A stretch of 7,124 nt of DNA from Acidobacteriota bacterium (GTDB lineage: Bacteria > Acidobacteriota > Vicinamibacteria > Vicinamibacterales > Fen-181), in contig JAJXZZ010000166.1 in NCBI GenBank assembly GCA_021779795.1, positions 1 through 7,124 of the forward strand. The letters run 5' to 3'. The position numbers were made by a program, and so were the translations under genes. How positions within the stretch are numbered: the first letter of the stretch is position 1; the number at the start of each line of letters is the position of its first letter. Below are positions 1 to 5,341 of the stretch, in pieces. Below the pieces are notes generated by a model. The model was not told the DNA's origin, searched no databases, and saw nothing but the letters and a program-made list of their open reading frames with translations.

Positions 1-69
1 GCCCCGCGGCCGCCCGCCGCCGAGACGGCCATGGGCGCGGCGTTCTCGCGCCTGCTGAAGCGCACGTAG
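1..69 (+). CDS. C-terminal end of an unidentified protein (5' partial)
   Basis: Reading from base 1 there are 22 sense codons and then a TAG stop at 67-69. The tail ends in MGAAFSRLLKRT, an alanine-rich stretch followed by a basic amphipathic end that looks like a genuine C-terminus. The next gene starts 28 bases later on the same strand, so the two may share a transcript. Too little is visible to name a family. The +3 frame is also open here, closing at 99-101 over the next start codon, so the frame assignment is not certain. I prefer frame 1 because its product has a more protein-like composition. Confidence 0.45.
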   Translation, partial: APRPPAAETAMGAAFSRLLKRT

Positions 70-81
70 CCGTCTTGAACG

Positions 82-95
82 GCGAGGATCCTCGC
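82..95 (+). promoter_or_regulatory. Shine-Dalgarno inside a 14-bp perfect palindrome before the HAD gene
   Basis: The sequence GCGAGGATCCTCGC is its own reverse complement and contains the GAGGA ribosome-binding site (84-88) of the HAD gene, whose ATG is at 98. In RNA it could fold as a 5-bp stem with a GAUC loop, covering the Shine-Dalgarno sequence; in DNA it could be a symmetric protein site. The palindrome is directly seen. Any regulatory role is inference, and a GC-rich genome gives short palindromes by chance. Confidence 0.35.
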
Positions 96-97
96 GA

Positions 98-886
98 ATG
101 AGTGACGCTCTGTTCGCGCCGGTCAAGACGGCGAAAGCCCCCCGCGCGCGCGGGGCCGGCCAACAGCGTCTCCGGCCCGGCGAGGCGGGTCTGCCCGTCG
201 GCCTGGGGTCCGCCTCGCTGGCCGAGGCAGCCCCTCTGCCGCTGGCGGCGGTCATCTTCGACATGGACGGCGTGCTCGTCGACTCCGAGCCGATCCATTT
301 CGAGGCGACGCGGTCGCTGCTCGCCGATCACGGCGTGCGCTACTCGCACGAGATCAACGACAATTTCTTCGGCTGCACGGATCGCGACGTCTTCCGGCTG
401 CTGCGGGCGCGGTACCGCCTGGCGCCGCCGGAGGCCTCGCTGGCCGCGGCCTGGATCGCGCGGGTCGTGGCGTTGCTCGGCGGGCCGCTGCAGCCGATGC
501 CGGGCGTGCCCGCCGTGCTGGACGCGCTGCGGGCGGCCGGGCTGCGCCTGGCGCTGGCCTCGTCCTCCGCGCCGGCGATCATCCGGGCCACGCTCGCCGG
601 GCTCGGCCTGGACGCCAGGTTCGAGGTGGTGGTGTCCGGCCACGACGTGGAGCGGGGGAAGCCCTCGCCCGACATCTTCCTCGAGGCCGTGCGCCGCCTC
701 GGCCTCCCGCCGGCGGCATGCCTGGTGGTCGAGGACTCGTTCAACGGCGTGTCGGCGGCGGTCTCCGCGGGCATTCGCGCGGTGGCCGTGCCATGTTCCT
801 CGACGAGAGGGCAGGACTTCTCGCTCGCCTCGGCCCGCCTGAAGGATCTCCTGGAACTCCCCGCCTGGGTCGGAGCCAACCGGTAG
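98..886 (+). CDS. HAD-superfamily hydrolase, beta-phosphoglucomutase-like subfamily
   Basis: A 262-residue soluble enzyme predicted to transfer or hydrolyse phosphate through an aspartyl-phosphate intermediate. HAD motif I is FDMDGVLVDSEP, with nucleophile D55 and acid/base D57. A helical C1-type cap follows at about 66-135. Motif II is in LALASSS (S155), motif III is K188 in GKPSPD, and motif IV is VVEDSFNG (E212, D213) binding Mg2+. The motif set and the C-terminal SAGIRAVAVP pattern match the beta-phosphoglucomutase, phosphoglycolate and sugar-phosphate phosphatase branch; the cap does not let me choose a substrate. The first 47 residues are a low-complexity Ala/Gly/Pro/Arg extension not usual in the family. 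ATG 98 is the only ATG, GTG or TTG in frame before motif I, and GAGGA at 84-88 lies 9 bases upstream, so I keep it. The gene converges on the pyruvate-kinase-like gene with only 22 bases between the stop codons. Confidence 0.9.
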   Translation: MSDALFAPVKTAKAPRARGAGQQRLRPGEAGLPVGLGSASLAEAAPLPLAAVIFDMDGVLVDSEPIHFEATRSLLADHGVRYSHEINDNFFGCTDRDVFRLLRARYRLAPPEASLAAAWIARVVALLGGPLQPMPGVPAVLDALRAAGLRLALASSSAPAIIRATLAGLGLDARFEVVVSGHDVERGKPSPDIFLEAVRRLGLPPAACLVVEDSFNGVSAAVSAGIRAVAVPCSSTRGQDFSLASARLKDLLELPAWVGANR

Positions 887-908
887 CCGTCCGGTCGCGC
901 CGCCGCCT

Positions 909-1892
909 TCAGCGGCGGAAGGCGTCCAGCAGCGCGGCCGCCGTCGAGACGGCGCGTACCGGGTCGTCGCCGATCGCGGTCTCGTCCGACAGCACGATGC
1001 CCGCGTAGCCCCTGGCGGCCAGGTCGAAGAGATGGCAGACCTCCGACCGCGTCGGCTCGGCGTGGCGCACGAGGTGCTCGAGCACCTGGCCGGCCATCAG
1101 CACGGGAACCGGGAGGCGGGCAGGGTCGAACCCGGCGACGAACCGCGCGAGGCCGGCGGGGCCGAGCTGCACGCCGAGATCGCCGCGGCAGATCCAGGCG
1201 GCGTCCACGCGGCGCGCGAGGGCGTCGAGTTGGGGCAGCGCGTCGGCCCGCTCGATCTTCCCGACGACGAGGCTGCGCGGGGACAGGGCCCGGAGCCACG
1301 CGGCCTCGGTCCCGTCCAGCATGAACGAGAAGGCGAGCGCCCCGGCGTCGTGCCGCGCGGCGGCTTCGCACGCCGCCGCGTCGCGCGCGGTGAGCCGGTC
1401 CAGCCGCACGGGGTGCTGCACGACGTTGATGCCCTTGTTCGGCAGCAGGTGCCCGCCGCAGGCGACGCGCGCCTCGATGCCGCCTGCGGTCGCGGCGACA
1501 ACCTCCAGCAGGATCCGGCCGTCGTCCAGGCTCAGCGTGTCGCCGCGCCGGGCCTGCGCGAACAGCTCGGCGTGGGGCACCACGAGGTCGGCCTCGCCCC
1601 GGGGCGCGAGCGTCACCCTGGCGCCCGCGGCGACGTTCCGGGGGGCCGGCAGCGCCACGCGCATCTTCGCCCCCTGCAGGTCCACGACCACGGGCGCGCC
1701 GGGGCAGGCGCGCCCGAGATCGGCGAGGGCGGCGGCCAGCCGATCGGCGTCGAGGTGCGAGGCGTTCAGCCTGAACGCCGTGGCGCCGGCCTCGGCCATG
1801 TCGGCAGCACGTCCTGCGGAGGCGGGCCCGATGGTGGCGACGATCTGGAGGCCGGACGCGCGGCCCGGTGAATCGAGGGGGAGAAACCGCAT
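909..1892 (-). CDS. Pyruvate-kinase-like barrel protein, short and divergent
   Basis: About 327 residues with the pyruvate kinase (PEP + ADP to pyruvate + ATP) motif series in order. In the frame that opens at 1955 (M1), these are IVATIGPAS (38-46), RLNASH (62-67, family RLNFSHG), DLQGAKMR (92-99, family DLQGPKIR), DDG (144-146), NKGINV (173-178), GKIE (K233, E235), RGDLGVQL (257-264), PTRSEV (301-306) and LSDETA (322-327). The key Lys and both Mg2+ ligands (E235, D259) are kept. The ATQMLES motif reads AGQVLEH, so its conserved Thr is Gly289. The chain ends right after the barrel, so the C-terminal regulatory domain of ordinary ~470-residue enzymes is absent, and the B domain (about 100-172) is shortened. 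It may be an unregulated kinase or have another enolpyruvate-type activity. I prefer the start at 1892 (residue 22) because a strong hairpin covers codons 1-13 of the longer form and the PK motif still begins 14 residues later; no good Shine-Dalgarno supports either start. Confidence 0.82.
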   Translation of the reverse strand: MRFLPLDSPGRASGLQIVATIGPASAGRAADMAEAGATAFRLNASHLDADRLAAALADLGRACPGAPVVVDLQGAKMRVALPAPRNVAAGARVTLAPRGEADLVVPHAELFAQARRGDTLSLDDGRILLEVVAATAGGIEARVACGGHLLPNKGINVVQHPVRLDRLTARDAAACEAAARHDAGALAFSFMLDGTEAAWLRALSPRSLVVGKIERADALPQLDALARRVDAAWICRGDLGVQLGPAGLARFVAGFDPARLPVPVLMAGQVLEHLVRHAEPTRSEVCHLFDLAARGYAGIVLSDETAIGDDPVRAVSTAAALLDAFRR

Positions 1893-1914
1893 CGAAGCTG
1901 GCGCGGAAGAAGCC

Positions 1915-1953
1915 GGCGGCCGGGCGCCGACGAGGAATCGGCGTCCGGCCGCC
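1915..1953 (-). terminator. Strong GC hairpin downstream of the FKBP gene, probable terminator
   Basis: Bases 1915-1930 and 1938-1953 pair over 16 positions around a 7-base loop. Fifteen pairs are Watson-Crick; position 1924/1944 is a G-T pair on plus and a C-A mismatch on minus. On the minus strand the hairpin lies 34 bases past the FKBP stop and is followed by the pyrimidine-rich GGCTTCTTCC, with no true T-run. It therefore looks like a weak intrinsic terminator or a transcript-end stabiliser for FKBP mRNA. It overlaps the first codons of the longest frame of the next gene, which argues that that gene starts later, at 1892. Confidence 0.6.
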
Positions 1954-1987
1954 ATCGCGCGACCTGGTTGCGCGGCGCGGTCCGCGC

Positions 1988-2836
1988 CTACTGGTTGCCG
2001 TCGATCGCGAGCAGCTCGATGTCGAACACGAGCATGCCCTTCGGCGTGTTCGGGTTGTCGCTGCCGTCGTAGGCCAGCTTGCCCGGGATCCAGAAGCGGG
2101 CCTTTTCGCCGGGGACCATCATCTGCACCCCTTCGGTCCAGCCCTTGATGACCTTGTTCAGCGGGAAGCTGGCCGCGGCGCCCCGCATCACCGAGCTGTC
2201 GAACATCCGGCCGTCGGTCGTCCAGCCGGAGTACTGAACCGTCACCGTGCTGCTGGCCTTCGGATGCGCCGTGCCCGTGCCGGGCGCGAGGACCTTCATC
2301 GCCAGGCCGGACTTCGTGAACTGCGCGTCCTGCGGCGGGGCGGCCACGTCGGCGGGATCCGTCGGCACCGGCGTGACGTCGAGCAGCACGAGGTCGAGCA
2401 TCATCGGCCCCTTCGGCTTGCCGGCGGCGCCGCCGAACGCCAGCTTCTCGGGCAGCCAGACGCGCAGCTTCTCGCCGACGGTCATCAGGCCGAGGGCTTC
2501 CTTGAGGCCGGGGAGCATCAGGCGGCTCATCAGCATCGGATGCGTCGGCGGCCCGAAGTTGCCGGGCTTGTCCGGCGACGATTCCGCGGTCCAGAAGGAC
2601 GCGGCCACCTTGACCAGGTCCGCGTCGGTGGGACGGACGGTTCCGCTTCCGGGAGATTCGACCTTGTACGCGAGGCCAGAAGCCGTCTTCAGAGCATCCG
2701 CCGGGGGATTCTCAACCTGGGCAGCCATGGTGGGCTGCGCCGGAGCCTGTGCGAGCGCGGAGTGGGGAAGACCAAGCGCGACCACGGCGAAGACAGCGAG
2801 TGCGACGACTGACATCCGTCGAGCTGAAGAAATCAT
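1988..2836 (-). CDS. Exported FKBP-type peptidyl-prolyl isomerase with two FKBP domains
   Basis: A 282-residue protein predicted to catalyse cis-trans isomerisation of proline peptide bonds outside the cytoplasm and so help folding of exported proteins. The N-terminus is a Sec signal peptide: basic SARR, a hydrophobic core at about 9-22, and a likely cleavage site after ALA at 27-29. Residues 51-156 form a degenerate FKBP domain that lacks the Y-x-G and F-D active-site residues and has Leu in place of the pocket Trp. Residues 174-278 form a well-kept domain with VQYSG (Y202), MFDS (F212, D213), VIKGW (V229, I230, W233), LAYDG and LVFDIELL. The longest frame begins with a TTG at 2845 that abuts the AGAGGA at 2846-2851. 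The ATG at 2836 sits 9 bases from it, so 2836 is the better start. The aminotransferase gene ends 54 bases upstream; co-transcription is possible. Confidence 0.92.
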   Translation of the reverse strand: MISSARRMSVVALAVFAVVALGLPHSALAQAPAQPTMAAQVENPPADALKTASGLAYKVESPGSGTVRPTDADLVKVAASFWTAESSPDKPGNFGPPTHPMLMSRLMLPGLKEALGLMTVGEKLRVWLPEKLAFGGAAGKPKGPMMLDLVLLDVTPVPTDPADVAAPPQDAQFTKSGLAMKVLAPGTGTAHPKASSTVTVQYSGWTTDGRMFDSSVMRGAAASFPLNKVIKGWTEGVQMMVPGEKARFWIPGKLAYDGSDNPNTPKGMLVFDIELLAIDGNQ

Positions 2837-2890
2837 AGGGGCCAATCCTCTCAGGTTCCGGCGCCCCGAGGCAAGCGTTTTGTGCCGGCC

Positions 2891-4048
2891 TCAGACGGCG
2901 CGCAGGCGCTCGGCCGCGCGCTCGAGCGTGTCGTCCTTCTTCGCGAAGCAGAACCTCAGGACGGGCGGCGCGTCGGAGGCGTAGAGGAAGGCCGATGTCG
3001 GAATCGACGCGACGAGGCGCTCGCGCAGCAGGCGCATCGCGAAGTCGTGGTCGCGCTCCCCCGTGATGGCGGAGTAGTCGAGCAGCTGGAAGTAGGTGCC
3101 CTGGCTGGGGATCGGGCGGAAGCGGGACCCGCGCAGCAGCGAGAGGAACAGGTCGCGCTTGCGCTGGTAGAACGCCCCCACCCCGCGGTAGGGGTCCCGC
3201 GCCCGCAGCGCCTCCGCGTAGGCGAGCTGCGTCGGCGTGTGCGTGGCGAAGGTCACGAACTGGTGGATGCGCTGGATCTCGGCCGCCAGGGGCGCCGGGG
3301 CCGCGACGTACCCGACCTTCCAGCCGGTCGTGTGAAACGTCTTGCCGAACGAGCCGACCACGCAGCTTCGCGCCGCCAGCGACGGGATCGCGCACACCGA
3401 GCAGTGCGCGCGGCCGTCGAACACGATGTGCTCGTACACCTCGTCGCTCAGCACGAGGGCCGGCGTGCGCTCCACGATGGCCGCCAGTTGATCGAGGTCG
3501 GCCCGCGCCAGGACCTGGCCCGACGGGTTGTGCGGCGTGTTCAGGATCACCATCCGCGTGCGCGAGGACACCGCGCGCCGCATGTCGTCCCAGTCGATCC
3601 GGTAGTCGGGATACCGCAGCGTGACGAAGACCGGCCGTCCCCCGTTCAGCCGCACGACCGGGACGTAGGAGTCGTAGCAGGGCTCGACGATGACCACCTC
3701 GTCGCCGGGGTTGACGAAGGCGGCGATGGCGCAGAACAGCGCCTCGGTCGCCCCCGACGTGATCGTGATCTCGGTCGCGGGGTCGTACGTCGCCCCCTGG
3801 GCGCGCGCGACCGCGGCGGCAATCGCCTCGCGCAGCGCCAGCACGCCCGGCATCGGCGCGTACTGGTTGTTGCCCTGCTTCATGTGGGCCGTGACGGAGG
3901 CGACGAGCGCCGGGTCGCAATCGAAATCGGGAAAACCCTGGGCCAGGTTGATCGCCCCGTGCTCGACGGCCAGCCGGGTCATGACCGAAAAGACGGTGAC
4001 GCCGACGTCGGGCAGCTTGGACGCCACCGGGGGGCACGCGGTGCTCAT
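2891..4048 (-). CDS. ybdL: Methionine aminotransferase, YbdL/kynurenine aminotransferase-like (PLP fold type I)
   Basis: A 385-residue cytosolic pyridoxal-phosphate enzyme expected to transfer the amino group of methionine (also possibly aromatic amino acids or kynurenine) to 2-oxo acids, for example in methionine salvage. From memory it follows E. coli YbdL (about 386 residues) closely along its whole length: INLAQGFPDFD, NQYAPMPG, SGATEAL, DEVV plus PCYDSY, ILNTPHNPSG (N174), LSDEVYEHI (D202, Y205), SFGKTFHTTGWKVGY with the PLP-binding K236, GTYFQLLDYS, and LRFCFAKK with R365 binding the substrate carboxylate. No key residue is missing. The frame is open back to 4108, but ATG 4048 has AGGAG (4057-4061) 8 bases upstream and gives the family's normal N-terminus, whereas the extra 20 residues do not look conserved. 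It lies 95 bases past the tRNA on the same strand. The exact preferred amino acid cannot be read from sequence. Confidence 0.93.
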   Translation of the reverse strand: MSTACPPVASKLPDVGVTVFSVMTRLAVEHGAINLAQGFPDFDCDPALVASVTAHMKQGNNQYAPMPGVLALREAIAAAVARAQGATYDPATEITITSGATEALFCAIAAFVNPGDEVVIVEPCYDSYVPVVRLNGGRPVFVTLRYPDYRIDWDDMRRAVSSRTRMVILNTPHNPSGQVLARADLDQLAAIVERTPALVLSDEVYEHIVFDGRAHCSVCAIPSLAARSCVVGSFGKTFHTTGWKVGYVAAPAPLAAEIQRIHQFVTFATHTPTQLAYAEALRARDPYRGVGAFYQRKRDLFLSLLRGSRFRPIPSQGTYFQLLDYSAITGERDHDFAMRLLRERLVASIPTSAFLYASDAPPVLRFCFAKKDDTLERAAERLRAV

Positions 4049-4143
4049 TCGGGAGACTCCTGCCGGTATTCTACGCGACGCCGCGCGCAAGCCGCCGGAT
4101 GCCGGCACGTCGAGGATGGTTGGGGGAGGAGGGGAGTGAGAGA

Positions 4144-4219
4144 TGGTGGCCAGGCCCAGAATCGAACTGGGGACACCCCGGTTTTCAGCCGAGTGCTCTA
4201 CCAGCTGAGCTACCTGGCC
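4144..4219 (-). tRNA. tRNA-Phe (anticodon GAA), CCA encoded
   Basis: A 76-base cloverleaf. The acceptor stem GGCCAGG (4219-4213) pairs with CCTGGCC (4154-4148), followed by discriminator A and a genome-encoded CCA (4146-4144). The D arm is GCTC/GAGC with an 8-base loop containing GG. The anticodon stem CTCGG/CCGGG has one T-G pair and the loop CTGAAAA, giving GAA (plus-strand 4184-4186), which reads Phe codons. The variable loop is GTGTC, and the T arm is CCCAG/CTGGG with TTCGATT. All expected pairs are present. The gene lies 19 bases after the LOG-family stop codon. I saw no second copy of its 3' end nearby that would mark an integration site. Confidence 0.97.
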
Positions 4220-4235
4220 ACCCGCAAGAACAGCA

Positions 4236-4265
4236 ATTCTACAGTGCCGGCGCGCTCGTTGTCGA
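4236..4265 (-). promoter_or_regulatory. Candidate sigma-70 promoter of tRNA-Phe, inside the LOG gene's 3' end
   Basis: On the minus strand, TCGACA (4265-4260, one mismatch to TTGACA) is followed by an 18-base spacer and TAGAAT (4241-4236, one mismatch to TATAAT). Transcription would start near 4229, giving a leader of about 10 bases before the tRNA's first base at 4219. The TAG of the -10 box is also the stop codon of the LOG-family gene. Hexamer and spacer match the recA promoter in this window. Not experimentally shown; the sequence fit is good for a tRNA that may need more expression than read-through would give. Confidence 0.55.
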
Positions 4266-4817
4266 GAGCGTGTCGCTGGTGACGAGGGCGCCGAGGCGCT
4301 GCAGCAGGCGCTCGGCCTGCGTGTCGACGAGCGGCATCGCCGTGCCCGCGTAGAGGAAGCCGTCCTGTCGGGCCCGCTCGACCAGCTGCACGAGGCTGTC
4401 GAAGTAGCCCTCGACGTTCAGCAGGCCGCACGGCTTGCGGTGCAGGCCGAGCTGCGCCCACGTCAGCACCTCGAAGAGCTCGTCGAAGGTGCCGTACCCG
4501 CCCGGCAGCGCGACGAAGGCCTCGGCGAGCTCGATCATGCGCGCCTTGCGTTCGTGCATCGACCCGACGACATGCAGCTCGGCGAGGCCGCGGTGCGCCC
4601 GCTCCCAGCCGACCAGCTGCTCGGGAATCACGCCGACGACCCGGCCGCCCTCGTCGAGCGCGGCGTCGGCGAGATCGCGCATCAGGCCGACGTTGCTCCC
4701 GCCGTAGACGAGCGTGAGGCCGCGGCGCGCGGCGTCGCGGCCGAGCGCGCGGGCGGCGTCGGCGTAGGCGGCTCGCGCGCCGGGGCTGGAGCCGCAGAAG
4801 ACGCAGACCGACTTCAC
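4239..4817 (-). CDS. LOG-family (TIGR00730) nucleoside 5'-monophosphate phosphoribohydrolase
   Basis: A 192-residue cytosolic Rossmann-type protein. Characterised LOG proteins cleave N6-modified AMP (cytokinin nucleotides) or AMP to the free base and ribose 5-phosphate. Seen here: an N-terminal strand SVCVFCGSSPG (3-13), the phosphate-binding YGGSNVGLM (38-46), MHERKARM (87-94) with the family's catalytic Arg region, and the diagnostic PGGYGTFDE (105-113) ending in the catalytic Glu. Length is normal for the family (180-210). The start is GTG at 4817, which overlaps the TGA of the PAP2 gene as GTGA, with GGAGG (4823-4827) 5 bases upstream; the frame is open further up but that part is a shadow of the PAP2 gene. 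This arrangement implies translational coupling. Many bacterial members were once annotated as lysine decarboxylases, which is a misnomer. Whether the substrate is AMP or a modified nucleotide cannot be told. Confidence 0.93.
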   Translation of the reverse strand: MKSVCVFCGSSPGARAAYADAARALGRDAARRGLTLVYGGSNVGLMRDLADAALDEGGRVVGVIPEQLVGWERAHRGLAELHVVGSMHERKARMIELAEAFVALPGGYGTFDELFEVLTWAQLGLHRKPCGLLNVEGYFDSLVQLVERARQDGFLYAGTAMPLVDTQAERLLQRLGALVTSDTLSTTSAPAL

Positions 4818-5338
4818 CGCCCCCTCCGACGCTCGACGACGCGCCACCGGGTGCCGCCCCGGACGAACCAGGCGACCAGGACGCCGATCACCAGCCCGGC
4901 CAGGACGTCGCTCGGGTAGTGCACGCCGAGGTACACGCGTGAGATGCACACGCCGCCGGCGGCCAGCCAGAAGACAGGGCCGGCGGCCGGCCAGGCCGAC
5001 GCCAGCATGAACGCGCCGGCGCCCGAACTGGCCGCGTGGCCGGAAGGGAAGGACGGCGTGGACGGCATGCGCACCCAGGCCGAGTCTTCGAGGCTCACGG
5101 GCGGCCTCGCGCGATGCACGATCGGCTTCAGCACGCCGTCGGAGACGGCCCAGGCGAGCAGCACCGCCAGGCCGATCTGCCACGCCGCCATCCGGCGGCG
5201 TCGGTCGATCAGGGCCGTGCCGACGGCCGCGGCAATCCACAGGGCGCCGCCGGTGCCGGCGATCGTCAGCGCCCACATGAGCGCGTCGAGCCAGGGTAAG
5301 CGGTGGGCCGCCACCCAGGCCAGGATCTCGGCGTCCAT
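4814..5338 (-). CDS. PAP2-family membrane phosphatase
   Basis: A 174-residue integral membrane protein of the type 2 phosphatidic acid phosphatase family, expected to remove phosphate from a lipid phosphate such as undecaprenyl pyrophosphate or phosphatidic acid, or another membrane-facing substrate. The three-part active site is complete: K71-x6-R78-P79 in KPIVHRARP, PSGH at 98-101 with catalytic H101, and SR-x5-H-x3-D at 133-144 with the nucleophile H140 and D144. Hydrophobic helices lie at about 17-44, 50-70, 105-130 and 146-160; the C-terminus is Arg-rich (RWRVVERRRGR), probably cytoplasmic. The ATG lies 3 bases past the recA stop and has no clear Shine-Dalgarno, so translation probably depends on ribosomes finishing recA. 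Its end overlaps the LOG gene by 4 bases. The lipid substrate is unknown; undecaprenyl pyrophosphate recycling is plausible but unproven. Confidence 0.92.
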   Translation of the reverse strand: MDAEILAWVAAHRLPWLDALMWALTIAGTGGALWIAAAVGTALIDRRRRMAAWQIGLAVLLAWAVSDGVLKPIVHRARPPVSLEDSAWVRMPSTPSFPSGHAASSGAGAFMLASAWPAAGPVFWLAAGGVCISRVYLGVHYPSDVLAGLVIGVLVAWFVRGGTRWRVVERRRGR

Positions 5339-5341
5339 CGG

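Noticed and set aside
900..918. 7-bp GC hairpin between the convergent HAD and pyruvate-kinase-like genes as a two-way terminator
   Set aside because: The stem contains the last codons and stop of the minus-strand gene and has no T-run on either side, so I do not call it.
340..1371. Minus-strand frame across the HAD gene and the end of the pyruvate-kinase-like gene
   Set aside because: Arg-rich composition and no motif; it overlaps two genes with clear family motifs.
1032..1871. Long plus-strand frame opposite the pyruvate-kinase-like gene
   Set aside because: Its product is a biased Arg/Gly/Glu/His mix with no motif, while the minus strand carries the full pyruvate kinase motif series. It is a shadow produced by high GC.
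4068..4073. TAGAAT upstream of the aminotransferase gene as its -10 box
   Set aside because: No -35-like hexamer lies at 16-18 bases, and transcription would start on top of the AGGAG ribosome-binding site. A promoter elsewhere in the 95-base gap or read-through is as likely.
4144..4219. tRNA-Phe as an integration site for a mobile element
   Set aside because: No integrase, no duplicated tRNA 3' end and no shift in composition nearby.
1868..4282. Long plus-strand frames across the FKBP and aminotransferase genes
   Set aside because: Both are Arg-rich shadows of clear minus-strand genes, and one runs through the tRNA.
4818..5276. Upstream extension of the LOG-family frame
   Set aside because: Arg-rich shadow of the PAP2 gene; the GTG at 4817 with GGAGG 5 bases upstream gives the normal family N-terminus.
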